In this document: piece by piece, positions 7,804 to 15,295 of the stretch
Layout of the letters: each line of letters opens with the position of its first letter
Position numbering within the stretch: position 1 is the stretch's first letter
DNA from: UBA1381 sp964399965
Lineage (GTDB): Bacteria; Bacillota; Clostridia; UBA1381
Direction: 5' to 3'
Length of the DNA: 26,466 nt
NCBI GenBank assembly: GCA_964399965.1
Contig: CAYNRX010000033.1
Span: forward strand, 1 to 26,466
The notes under the pieces: generated by a model
What the model saw: the letters and a program-made list of their open reading frames with translations, nothing else
Database searches by the model: none
What the model was told of the DNA's origin: nothing
Position numbers and translations under genes: made by a program

Positions 7804-8220
7804 ATGAGAAATTTAAGCTCAGAAGCTGAAAAAATAATGATTGAACGTTTTGGAAAAGACACGGTGATTGCATTAGCAACGGTGGAACAAGAAATGCCAT
7901 ATGTGCGGAATGTAAATGCTTATTATGAGGATGGTTCATTTTATATTATTACATATGCACTTTCTAACAAAATAAAACAAATAGAAAAAAACCCAAATGT
8001 TGCAATAGCGAGTGACTGGTTTACTGCACATGGAAAGGGAAACAATTTAGGGTATTTTGGAAAAGAAGAAAATCGTATAATTGCTGAGAAACTGAAAATC
8101 GTTTTTGCCGAATGGATTGATAATGGGCATAATAATTTTGATGATGAAAATACCATAATTCTATGTGTGGAATTAACGGACGGACTGTTACTTTCACATG
8201 GAACAAGATATGAATTTTAA
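7804..8220 (+). CDS. Pyridoxamine 5'-phosphate oxidase-like (FMN split-barrel) protein
   Basis: A 138-residue cytoplasmic protein. The order of segments VIALATVEQEMPYVRNVNAY, SFYIITYALSNKIKQIEKNP and VAIASDWF, then HGKGNNLG, is that of the PNPOx-like split-barrel family: two strands contacting flavin, the K-x-x-x-I-x-x-N-P turn, then the core strand. Members bind FMN, F420 or haem; the substrate cannot be told. AAAGGAGATAAC (7789-7800) sets the ATG at 7804; an upstream TTG at 7726 lies in the promoter and is not the start. It has its own promoter and is visibly AT-richer than its neighbours, so it looks like acquired cargo, bounded by the motif pair at 7775 and 8282. Confidence 0.75.
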   Translation: MRNLSSEAEKIMIERFGKDTVIALATVEQEMPYVRNVNAYYEDGSFYIITYALSNKIKQIEKNPNVAIASDWFTAHGKGNNLGYFGKEENRIIAEKLKIVFAEWIDNGHNNFDDENTIILCVELTDGLLLSHGTRYEF

Positions 8221-8276
8221 ACTTCAAATCCTAATTAAGGCATCCTATCAATGTGCCATACTAAAAATGTGCGCGT

Positions 8277-8298
8277 TAAATAAATTCCGGTTTATTTA
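8277..8298. repeat. Right cassette-end motif of the split-barrel gene
   Basis: TAAATAAA-TTCCGG-TTTATTTA is a perfect 8-bp dyad containing AAATTCCGGTTT (8282-8293), the inverted form of the left motif. The other right copy is at 21217-21228. Both right copies read AAACCGGAATTTA on the minus strand, while both left copies read AAATCGGAATTTG. Confidence 0.6.
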
Positions 8299-8317
8299 GT
8301 AAAGGCAGGTGAACACA

Positions 8318-8437
8318 GTGGAAGATAAAATTGAACCATTGATGGAGTCAAAGTCAGATTACGATGAGTGGCTCCAATCCGGGAACAACAAAGCTGAAGA
8401 AATACTAAATCAACTTGATACTGATACAAAGGAATAA
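8318..8437 (+). CDS. 39-residue acidic hypothetical protein
   Basis: A GTG-started frame with AAAGGCAGG (8301-8309) at a suitable distance, ending just before a good terminator. The product is short and acidic (for example SDYDEWLQSGNNKAEEIL) with a likely amphipathic helix. No family is recognised. It lies just outside the right motif of the preceding gene and may be a true small protein or the remnant of a larger gene. Confidence 0.4.
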   Translation: MEDKIEPLMESKSDYDEWLQSGNNKAEEILNQLDTDTKE

Positions 8438-8452
8438 TTCAAAATGCAACTC

Positions 8453-8483
8453 AAGAACGACTAATATTGGTCGTTCTTTTTTT
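8453..8483 (+). terminator. Rho-independent terminator
   Basis: AAGAACGAC (8453-8461) pairs perfectly with GTCGTTCTT (8470-8478) around eight bases, and the Ts run to 8483. It closes the split-barrel / small ORF unit. Confidence 0.85.
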
Positions 8484-8491
8484 GTGCAATG

Positions 8492-8510
8492 ATGTTGATA
8501 GAAACAACAT
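8492..8510 (+). promoter_or_regulatory. Small hairpin in the protease 5' leader
   Basis: ATGTTG (8492-8497) and CAACAT (8505-8510) pair around seven bases just before GGGAGG (8517-8522). It may affect translation or stability of the protease mRNA. I see no clear promoter between the terminator and this site. Confidence 0.25.
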
Positions 8511-8530
8511 AAAAAATGGGAGGTTATCTA

Positions 8531-9202
8531 TTGAGAAAGAAAATCTTTATCATCATAATGGTATTGCTGCTATCATTTCAGTCAGTATGCAGCGCCGCGG
8601 AGCTGTCTAAGTATCTTGATGGACGCGCGGTGAATGTTACACAAGACGAGGACAGTATTGATATTTACGCTCTTGTGAGCTTTATCGGAGATGAAAAAGA
8701 CGATTATGTCCCGAATACGTCTATCACCTACTCCGAAGCTTTTATGATAGGTGTAAAATACGTTTGGAGCGGAGTATATGACGGTAAGTGCGTGAATGTT
8801 CACATAGAAGAAGTCGAGGACAACACTCCGGTTCAAAAAGTGCGAGTATTATTCGACTCTGTTACCGGACAATATAACTTCAGCCATGCTCAGAAAGCGC
8901 CGCCTACCATATGGATGTACACAGGAGACGGGCGTGCCGGTATAGATCATGTGTATGACTATAACGGAATACTTTATGTATCCGGTCATGAGTTTGGTCA
9001 TATTCTCGGGCTTGCCGATGCCTATGCCGATACAAATGAGGAAGTAAGGCAGTATCTTAACTCACCGATGAACGGCTGGGAGTGGCGTCAGGCAACGGAT
9101 GCAGACTATTTTATCATGCTGAAACACAACACATGGCTGCACGGTGATCTATTCATCTATAGCAGTGACAGAGAATTATTAAAACGGTATTTACCGGTAT
9201 GA
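8531..9202 (+). CDS. Secreted metzincin-like zinc metalloprotease
   Basis: A 223-residue protein with a signal peptide (KK-IFIIIMVLLLSF, likely cut after VCSA) and no lipobox. The zinc site HEFGHILGLAD (residues 153-163) is HExxHxxGxxD, the metzincin motif with Asp as third ligand known from snapalysin-type enzymes. NSPMNG downstream can serve as the Met-turn. It should act outside the cell; the substrate is unknown. The start is taken as TTG 8531 because GGGAGG (8517-8522) lies eight bases before it and overlaps the alternative ATG at 8516. It stands alone between two terminators, downstream of the adhesin, so a role in processing surface proteins is possible but not shown. Confidence 0.75.
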   Translation: MRKKIFIIIMVLLLSFQSVCSAAELSKYLDGRAVNVTQDEDSIDIYALVSFIGDEKDDYVPNTSITYSEAFMIGVKYVWSGVYDGKCVNVHIEEVEDNTPVQKVRVLFDSVTGQYNFSHAQKAPPTIWMYTGDGRAGIDHVYDYNGILYVSGHEFGHILGLADAYADTNEEVRQYLNSPMNGWEWRQATDADYFIMLKHNTWLHGDLFIYSSDRELLKRYLPV

Positions 9203-9208
9203 ATTTAC

Positions 9209-9233
9209 GAGCAGAGTATAGCTGCTCTTTTTT
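9209..9233 (+). terminator. Rho-independent terminator after the protease gene
   Basis: GAGCAG (9209-9214) pairs with CTGCTC (9222-9227) around seven bases, followed by six Ts. It isolates the protease from the transfer operon. Confidence 0.8.
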
Positions 9234-9266
9234 AATGAAAATTTTTATGAAATGAGGTATTTTATT

Positions 9267-9680
9267 ATGTGCAACACAAACAACATTGTCAAAAAGAGAC
9301 CGTTCACTGTATTTCTGTATGACAGGACAGAGAACAGCGAGAAATCGCCTGAGCTTATCGCAGCGAAAGTCACAGCGAAGCGCTTTCCGTATATCCGGCT
9401 CGGCGGGATATACATTGACAATGCCGCCAATACAGACAGCCGTCCGGCGTTTATGAAAATGATGAGCGACTGCGACACGATCCCCGTTGACTGTATCGCG
9501 GTGCCGTCAGAGTCGCAATTGTTCGGCAGCATAGAGCTCATGTGTACTGAAATGAAATCGATCGCCGACCGCAGTATAGCGGTGCTTGACCTTGAAACAG
9601 GCCGTATTATCGACTATGAAAGGATATGGGACGAGCTTGTGATGTTTGCTGAAACGGTTTTGGAGATAGAGGACATGTGA
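9267..9680 (+). CDS. Resolvase-like protein lacking the catalytic serine
   Basis: A 137-residue protein whose layout follows the N-terminal domain of serine recombinases: a first strand FTVFLYDR, then GGIYIDNAANTDSRPAFMKM, which matches the usual G-x-Y-x-D-E-G-x-S-G-T-x-x-x-R-P-x-F-x-x-M, then DCIAVPSESQLFG, which matches D-x-I-x-V-x-x-x-S-R-F-x-R. The nucleophilic Ser of Y-x-R-x-S is replaced (YDRTE) and the S-R-F arginine is missing, so catalysis is unlikely. There is no DNA-binding tail. GAGGT (9254-9258) supports the ATG at 9267 over 9252. It opens the transfer operon 29 bases before the PcfB gene. It may be a domesticated binding or structural protein. The fold call is inference from motif spacing. 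Confidence 0.5.
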   Translation: MCNTNNIVKKRPFTVFLYDRTENSEKSPELIAAKVTAKRFPYIRLGGIYIDNAANTDSRPAFMKMMSDCDTIPVDCIAVPSESQLFGSIELMCTEMKSIADRSIAVLDLETGRIIDYERIWDELVMFAETVLEIEDM

Positions 9681-9709
9681 TAAATCCTCTATCGCAGTAA
9701 AGGAGTGTG

Positions 9710-10189
9710 ATGCATATACAAGAGGAGATCGATAACAAAACCATCGCGTTGGCAGTAAGCACGACAAAAATGACAGGGCGCGTATTGCAGTCGGCTATAT
9801 GCGCGTATCTGCGGCATAGGCAGAACAGCCGTGACGGACCGAATGAGCCTAAGGGCAAACAGACCATAAAGCAGCTCGTGGAGTCCGGCGCGTCTTTGTC
9901 CAATATAGAGATAACAGATCAGAATATCAAGTCCTTTGAAAAGGTCGCGAAGAAATACGGCATTGACTATGCGCTCAAGAAAGACAGCTCACAGGATCCG
10001 CCTAAATATATCGTATTCTTCAAGGGTAAAGACCTTGAAGTTATAAATATGGCGTTCAATGAATACAGCAAAAAGCAGCTGCGGCAGAAACCGTCGCTGA
10101 GAAAAGCGCTGTCACAAATGAAAGAGCTTGCGAAGTCTATCAATCCGAAAGACAGGGCGCGGCGCAAAGAACAGGAGCACAACAGATGA
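9710..10189 (+). CDS. pcfB: PcfB family (DUF3801) conjugation accessory protein
   Basis: A 159-residue basic protein. The N-terminal helix with TTKMTGRVLQSAICAYL, the middle (SFEKVAKKYGIDYALKKD), the FFKGKDLEVINMAFNEY segment and the Lys/Arg-rich C-terminus are typical of PcfB/DUF3801. In the pCF10 system PcfB works with the coupling protein and relaxase at the transfer origin. AGGAG (9701-9705) precedes ATG 9710; a GTG at 9707 is the alternative. The last four bases overlap the start of the VirD4 gene, the standard order in these elements. Confidence 0.85.
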   Translation: MHIQEEIDNKTIALAVSTTKMTGRVLQSAICAYLRHRQNSRDGPNEPKGKQTIKQLVESGASLSNIEITDQNIKSFEKVAKKYGIDYALKKDSSQDPPKYIVFFKGKDLEVINMAFNEYSKKQLRQKPSLRKALSQMKELAKSINPKDRARRKEQEHNR

Positions 10190-11967
10190 AAATAGATAAA
10201 AGGTTTATCATTCAGAATGTCCCCTATCTCCTGTTCTTTTGGATAGCCGACAAAATGTGCTATACGTGCCGTATCACAGACGGCAATAAATTCATAGGAC
10301 TTGTAAAGGGAATTGCGGAGTTGTTCAAAGCTCCGCTTTTTTCATTCCATCCGATAGATATTCTGATAGGCATAGCCGGGGCACTTGCGGTCAAAGGTAT
10401 CGTTTACTTTAAAGGCAAAAACGCAAAGAAATTCCGTAAGGGCATGGAATACGGTTCTGCCCGATGGGGCACGGCTGAGGACATCGCGCCGTATATAGAC
10501 AAAGACTTCTACAATAACGTCATTTTAACAAACACGGAACGGCTCACTATGGAGAGCCGCCCGAAACTGCCTAAGTATGCAAGGAATAAAAATGTTCTCG
10601 TTATAGGCGGTTCCGGTTCGGGCAAGACGCGGTTCTTTGTAAAGCCGCAGCTTATGCAGATGCACAGCAGCTATGTTGTTACCGATCCGAAAGGGACCGT
10701 TCTTATCGAGTGCGGAAAGCTGCTGCAGCGCGGCGGGTATAGGATAAAATCGTTTAACACGATAAATTTCAAAAAGAGTATGCACTACAACCCGTTTCAG
10801 TATATCAGAAGTGAAAAAGATATATTGAAACTCGTTAATACACTTATCGCCAATACCAAAGGCGAGGGCGATAAGTCCGGTGAGGATTTCTGGGTCAAAG
10901 CCGAACGGCTGTACTACTGCGCATTGATCGGCTACATATGGTACGAAGCGCCGGACGAGGAGAAAAACTTTATCACCCTGCTTGATATGATAAACGCGAG
11001 CGAAGCCAAAGAGGACGATGAGAATTACAAAAGTCCCGTCGATCTGCTCTTTGAACGGCTTGAAGAAAAAGAGCCGGACCATTTTGCCGTCAAGCAGTAT
11101 AAGAAATATAAGCTCGCGGCCGGCAAGACGGCAAAATCCATACTCATTTCCTGTGGAGCCAGATTAGCTCCATTTGACATAAAAGAGCTGCGCGATCTTA
11201 TGGAGTATGACGAACTGGAGCTTGACACCTTGGGAGACCGCAAGACTGCCCTATTCGTTATCATTTCCGATACCGACGACACATTCAATTTTGTTGTCGC
11301 TATCATGTATACACAGCTGTTTAATCTGCTGTGCGATAAAGCCGATGACGAATACGGCGGCAGACTTCCGGTCCATGTTAGGTTCCTGCTTGACGAGTTT
11401 GCAAATATCGGGCAGATACCTAAGTTCGATAAGCTCATAGCAACGATACGAAGCCGTGAAATTTCCGCAAGTATAATCCTGCAGGCTCAGTCTCAGCTGA
11501 AGTCGATATATAAGGATAATGCGGACACAATTATTGGTAATTGCGACACGACTTTATTCCTCGGCGGCAAAGAAAAAGGCACGCTAAAGGAAGTATCCGA
11601 AGCTCTCGGCAAAGAGACTATCGACACTCTGAACACTTCTGAGACGCGCAGCAACCAAAATTCATACGGGCTCAATTATCAAAAGCTCGGAAAGGAGCTG
11701 ATGTCACAAGACGAATTAGCTGTAATGGACGGAGGCAAGTGTATATTACAGCTAAGGGGTGTGCGTCCATTTTTATCGGACAAATACGACATAACAAAGC
11801 ACCCCAGATACAAATATCTTGCCGATCATGATGAAAGGAACAAGTTTGATATGGAACGATATATGAAAAGAAGAAAGACAGTAATAAAGCCGGACGAGGT
11901 ATTCGACTACTATGACATAGTATTGCCTCGTGAGCCGGAGAAAAACATCGGAGACAAAGGAGGATAA
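10186..11967 (+). CDS. virD4: VirD4/TraG-type conjugative coupling ATPase (CD1115 family)
   Basis: A 593-residue membrane-anchored ATPase that brings the relaxase-DNA complex to the type IV channel. Two hydrophobic N-terminal stretches (about 8-22 and 55-75) are followed by MEYGSARWGT, Walker A GGSGSGKT (residues 141-148), TDPKGTVL, Walker B RFLLDEFANIG (about 400-410) and the conserved I-A-T-I-R-S-R-E segment. The length is normal for the family. The C-terminal HPRYKYLADHD region is also typical. It starts inside the PcfB stop codon and is followed by the small membrane protein Maff2. Confidence 0.93.
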   Translation: MKIDKRFIIQNVPYLLFFWIADKMCYTCRITDGNKFIGLVKGIAELFKAPLFSFHPIDILIGIAGALAVKGIVYFKGKNAKKFRKGMEYGSARWGTAEDIAPYIDKDFYNNVILTNTERLTMESRPKLPKYARNKNVLVIGGSGSGKTRFFVKPQLMQMHSSYVVTDPKGTVLIECGKLLQRGGYRIKSFNTINFKKSMHYNPFQYIRSEKDILKLVNTLIANTKGEGDKSGEDFWVKAERLYYCALIGYIWYEAPDEEKNFITLLDMINASEAKEDDENYKSPVDLLFERLEEKEPDHFAVKQYKKYKLAAGKTAKSILISCGARLAPFDIKELRDLMEYDELELDTLGDRKTALFVIISDTDDTFNFVVAIMYTQLFNLLCDKADDEYGGRLPVHVRFLLDEFANIGQIPKFDKLIATIRSREISASIILQAQSQLKSIYKDNADTIIGNCDTTLFLGGKEKGTLKEVSEALGKETIDTLNTSETRSNQNSYGLNYQKLGKELMSQDELAVMDGGKCILQLRGVRPFLSDKYDITKHPRYKYLADHDERNKFDMERYMKRRKTVIKPDEVFDYYDIVLPREPEKNIGDKGG

Positions 11968-11974
11968 ACAATAT

Positions 11975-12187
11975 ATGCAATTTTTCTCGCAGGCAATCAC
12001 AGTATTGCAGACACTGGTGATCGCGCTCGGCGCAGGTCTCGCAGTGTGGGGTGTTGTTAATCTACTGGAAGGGTATGGTAATGATAACCCCGGAGCTAAG
12101 TCCCAAGGTATTAAGCAACTGATGGCGGGTGGGGGTGTCGTGCTTATCGGAACGACGCTCGTGCCACTGCTCTCGACGCTGTTTTAA
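11975..12187 (+). CDS. Maff2 family small membrane protein
   Basis: A 70-residue protein with two hydrophobic helices around the strongly conserved NLLEGYGNDNPGAKSQGIKQ loop, diagnostic of the Maff2 family. Size, two helices and position just before VirB6 suggest a pilin-like (VirB2-type) or channel role, which is inference. AAGGAGG (11957-11963) points to ATG 11975 rather than an upstream in-frame start at 11930 that would overlap the VirD4 gene. Confidence 0.9.
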   Translation: MQFFSQAITVLQTLVIALGAGLAVWGVVNLLEGYGNDNPGAKSQGIKQLMAGGGVVLIGTTLVPLLSTLF

Positions 12188-12190
12188 TAT

Positions 12191-13060
12191 ATGGGAGCGA
12201 TATTTGATAGGATCACAGAATTTATCAAGGAATTTCTCATTTCCCTTATCACGGGAAGTCTGGACACAATGTTCGACGACGTAAATACAAAGGTGGGCAC
12301 TATCGCCGCAGACGTAGGACAAACGCCTCAGGCGTGGAACAGCAGCGTTTTCAACCTGCTGCAAAACCTGTCCGAAACGGTCATTGTGCCGATAGCCGGG
12401 CTAATAATAACGTTCATACTCTGTTATGAGCTCATCAGCATGATAGTTGAGAAGAACAATCTTCATGATGTTGATACGTGGATGTTCTTCAAATACATAT
12501 TCAAGGCTTGCGTGGCGGTGTATATCGTCACGCACACCTTTGATATAACGATGGCGGTGTTCGATCTGGGACAGTATATTGTCTCAAACAGCGCCGGAGT
12601 CATTTCAGGCAACACCAATATCGATATATCGTCGGCTCTGACCGATATAGAAACAACGCTTGAAGCGATGGGGATCGGCGAACTGTTCCTATTGGTATTG
12701 GAAACTGCCTTGGTAAGTCTGTGCATGAAGGTACTGTCGGTGTGTATCACAGTCGTGATATTCGGCAGGATGATAGAGATATATATGTACTGCTCCGTTG
12801 GAGCTATCCCGTTTGCGACCATGGCGAACCGTGAATGGGGTCAGATCGGGAGCAACTATTTAAGAGGGCTTGTCGCTCTTGCTTTGCAGGGATTTTTCAT
12901 AATGGTATGCGTGGGTATCTATGCCGTTCTTGTGAACGAATTTACTGTAACGGATAATCTGCATACGACAATATTCACTGTCGCAGCATATACCGTCGTG
13001 CTCTGTATCACCCTGTTTAAGACAAGCAGCATAAGCAAGTCGATTCTGAACGCACACTGA
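12191..13060 (+). CDS. VirB6/TrbL-like membrane channel protein (CD1112 family)
   Basis: A 289-residue polytopic membrane protein. An amphipathic N-terminus (IFDRITEFIKEFLISLI) leads to LSETVIVPIAGLIITFILCY, then five or so further hydrophobic segments. NNLHDVDTWMFFKYIFKACV and GAIPFATMANREWGQIG are landmarks of the VirB6/TrbL-like proteins in this element type. It forms part of the inner membrane channel of the mating apparatus. It begins three bases after the Maff2 stop with no strong ribosome-binding site of its own, so it is probably translated by coupling. Confidence 0.88.
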   Translation: MGAIFDRITEFIKEFLISLITGSLDTMFDDVNTKVGTIAADVGQTPQAWNSSVFNLLQNLSETVIVPIAGLIITFILCYELISMIVEKNNLHDVDTWMFFKYIFKACVAVYIVTHTFDITMAVFDLGQYIVSNSAGVISGNTNIDISSALTDIETTLEAMGIGELFLLVLETALVSLCMKVLSVCITVVIFGRMIEIYMYCSVGAIPFATMANREWGQIGSNYLRGLVALALQGFFIMVCVGIYAVLVNEFTVTDNLHTTIFTVAAYTVVLCITLFKTSSISKSILNAH

Positions 13061-13083
13061 CCATAATTTTGCAGCTAAAATTC

Positions 13084-13857
13084 ATGAAAGAGGGTGATGA
13101 TATAAAACCATTGTACAAATACAGCTTTGACGAAGCTAAGCGAAACTGCGAAACGGAGCTGTACAAGATTTCACACCGTGAAAACATCGCCTGCGCAAAC
13201 GACATTAAGTCGGGTATCGCGGCAAACTTTGACGGTTACAGCCTTAATACGGATTTTGTTAAAGACGTCATAAAAACCTACGGCTACGACAGGACCATGT
13301 TCGTACTGGCGAATATCATACAGCATTTCGATCATGACGGACGAATATCGCAGGACAATAAGGATTGGGCACGGTCATTTTTTATCGCGAAAGACAAATA
13401 CCGCGCCGATTTTCTTATCGAGGAAAGTGGACTTGTCGACATAGTTGCCGGAACAGTACGGTCGATGTATGCTGATCTTAATTTATGGGATAAGAACCAT
13501 TGTGATAAATACGCTGACTTTACGGGCAAGATCGCGGTATTGAAAACGGAAATATTAAAGGACGAATATAAAACCCCGGATTATCAGCTGTTCTACTGTA
13601 CGGACGGGTTCGGGTGTTCCCCTACGGCAAGCGGCCGGGCTGTATACGGCGAGTTTGTCAAGGACGGTGAAAGAGTCCGGTATAACCGTGAGGATTTTAT
13701 CGGTGTGTTAAAGCCGGAGTATCTGCCGGATATGGCAAAGAAATTTCTTTCGGAGAAAGAAAGGCTTGCCGAAAAGCCATCTATCAAAACACAGCTTGCG
13801 GCAGCGCCGAAGCAACAGGCGAAAATGCCTAAGAAACCGCAGGAACCGGAGCTGTAA
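13084..13857 (+). CDS. DUF3849 plus LPD-like accessory protein
   Basis: A 257-residue cytoplasmic protein. Residues about 8-105 (PLYKYSFDEAKRNCETELY, YGYDRTMFVLANIIQH at 66) match DUF3849. Residues about 145-225 (GKIAVLKTEILKDEY at 148, FGCSPTASGRAVYG, REDFIGVLKPEYLP) form a second domain seen in large polyvalent-protein associated regions of such elements. The tail EKPSIKTQL...EPEL is Pro/Lys-rich. Function unknown. The start is uncertain: ATG 13084 has no clear ribosome-binding site, while GAGGG (13090-13094) sits before an in-frame ATA at 13102. It overlaps the methylase gene by one base. The downstream gene at 14402 carries the same two domains in reverse order. Confidence 0.7.
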   Translation: MKEGDDIKPLYKYSFDEAKRNCETELYKISHRENIACANDIKSGIAANFDGYSLNTDFVKDVIKTYGYDRTMFVLANIIQHFDHDGRISQDNKDWARSFFIAKDKYRADFLIEESGLVDIVAGTVRSMYADLNLWDKNHCDKYADFTGKIAVLKTEILKDEYKTPDYQLFYCTDGFGCSPTASGRAVYGEFVKDGERVRYNREDFIGVLKPEYLPDMAKKFLSEKERLAEKPSIKTQLAAAPKQQAKMPKKPQEPEL

Positions 13858-14405
13858 TGATGGGAAAGTACAACATAGTCTATGCTGATCCTGCTTGGGA
13901 CTACTGGGGCGGGAAAGTGCGCGGCTCGGCTAAAAACCACTATCCCGTAATGCCGTTAAAGGACATATGCGCTCTTCCAGTCAAGGATATAGCGGCCGAT
14001 GACAGCCTGTTGTTTCTGTGGACCACGTTCCCGAAGCTGTACGAGTCGTTTGACGTAATAAACGCATGGGGCTTTGAATACAAGACCGTGGCGTTTGTGT
14101 GGATCAAGCGCACAAAGACCGGCAATGACTGGTTCACAGGTTTAGGCTACTGGACGCGCTCAAATGCTGAAATATGTCTACTTGCGACCAGAGGTAAGCC
14201 TAAGAGATTTTCAAGAGCCGTTCATCAGCTCATAATTTCTCCAATCGAGGAGCACAGCAAGAAACCTGACATTACAAGAGATAAGATAGTCGAGCTTGCG
14301 GGCAATCTGCCTCGCATAGAGCTGTTCGCACGCAGGAAAACGCTCGGCTGGGACGTATGGGGCAATGAAGTAGAATGTGATATTGAATTGAAAGGAAATG
14401 AATGA
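13857..14405 (+). CDS. MT-A70 family N6-adenine DNA methyltransferase
   Basis: A 182-residue protein with the catalytic motif YADPAWDY (Asp11-Pro-Ala-Trp14, the DPPW-type site) at the N-terminus. It also has SLLFLWTTFPKLYESFDVIN, WTRSNAEICLLATRGKP and SPIEEHSKKPD followed by RIELFARRKTLGWDVWGNE, the order of MT-A70 enzymes of phages and mobile elements. It should transfer a methyl group from SAM to adenine N6 in DNA; the target sequence cannot be read. There is no partner restriction gene. It overlaps both neighbours (start in the previous stop, end as ATGA) and lies inside the transfer operon, so an anti-restriction or marking role is likely. Confidence 0.88.
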   Translation: MMGKYNIVYADPAWDYWGGKVRGSAKNHYPVMPLKDICALPVKDIAADDSLLFLWTTFPKLYESFDVINAWGFEYKTVAFVWIKRTKTGNDWFTGLGYWTRSNAEICLLATRGKPKRFSRAVHQLIISPIEEHSKKPDITRDKIVELAGNLPRIELFARRKTLGWDVWGNEVECDIELKGNE

Positions 14406-15292
14406 ATATGAAGAACTCAAAAACTTTGCAGACTGAACCGCTGTTGAACGTGTCGGACTGCCTGCCGTTTAATGAAAATATGGATTGTTTCGGTAAGATA
14501 CTCGTGCTGAAACCGTCATTTCTGCTCGGCGAATACAAACAGATGAAATATCAGCTCGTATACTGCACAGAGGATAACGGAAGATACGAACCTCTTACGG
14601 TGGAGTTTATCGCGGACGACATGGTATGCCGCAATTATGTCAAGACAGATTTTATCGGTATGCTAAAACCATGGCGGACGCCTCAGTGGGTAAAGGAGCG
14701 TATGCGCGATCGTGGCCAACGCAGGCGGACAACAATAGCTTACGCTTTGAAATCGGCGCAAAAGGAAGCACGTGAAAGCGCTGTTGCTCTGCTCAAAGAG
14801 ATACAGCTCGTACCGGATGACTTTGAAATAGAGGTAAAGATATTTGAACACCGTCCGCACTTGCTGATAGCTCCGCTCTATCCGCTGCCATATGACAAAG
14901 CAGCTGAACTCAGTGATGGACATATGGACTGCTATATCCATTCTTACATTGAGAACACCGAGTGCGCCGCCTTTATCAAGCAGACGGAGGACATTTTCTG
15001 CAAAGGCATATATATGATCCCGCATATTGCAAAATGGGCTGTAGAGCATTACGGTCTTGACCGTGTGAGATACGTGTTAGCCAACACGATACAGCATATG
15101 CGCGATAATATGGAGAAATACAAGCTGCTCCCCGGTGAGCTCCGCGTCTGGGCGGACACGGTTACGGTAACAGAGGACATTTCCGACAATACAGATATGA
15201 CAAAATATTTCGCTGCCAAATGCGGCATAAATCATCTTGCAAAGATCACAGAACAGATATTGGACAGAACGAATAAAGAAATGGAGGACTAA
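14402..15292 (+). CDS. LPD-like plus DUF3849-like protein, domain-swapped paralogue
   Basis: A 296-residue cytoplasmic protein. The N-terminal domain (GKILVLKPSFLLGEY at 31, KTDFIGMLKPWRTPQWVKER) matches the C-terminal domain of the gene at 13084. Its C-terminal domain (PLYPLPYDKAAELSDGHMD, YGLDRVRYVLANTIQH at 217) matches that gene's N-terminal DUF3849 domain. The middle (about 105-155) is an extra helical segment. So the same two modules occur in opposite order. Function unknown. It starts inside the methylase stop and is followed three bases later by the PrgI gene. Confidence 0.6.
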   Translation: MNMKNSKTLQTEPLLNVSDCLPFNENMDCFGKILVLKPSFLLGEYKQMKYQLVYCTEDNGRYEPLTVEFIADDMVCRNYVKTDFIGMLKPWRTPQWVKERMRDRGQRRRTTIAYALKSAQKEARESAVALLKEIQLVPDDFEIEVKIFEHRPHLLIAPLYPLPYDKAAELSDGHMDCYIHSYIENTECAAFIKQTEDIFCKGIYMIPHIAKWAVEHYGLDRVRYVLANTIQHMRDNMEKYKLLPGELRVWADTVTVTEDISDNTDMTKYFAAKCGINHLAKITEQILDRTNKEMED

Positions 15293-15295
15293 ATC

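Noticed and set aside
7773..8298. Integron attC sites around the split-barrel gene
   Set aside because: No GTTRRRY/RYYYAAC cores and no integron integrase are visible; the sites share only the ability to fold.
9267..9680. An active site-specific recombinase acting on the cassette ends
   Set aside because: The catalytic serine and key arginine are missing and there is no DNA-binding domain.
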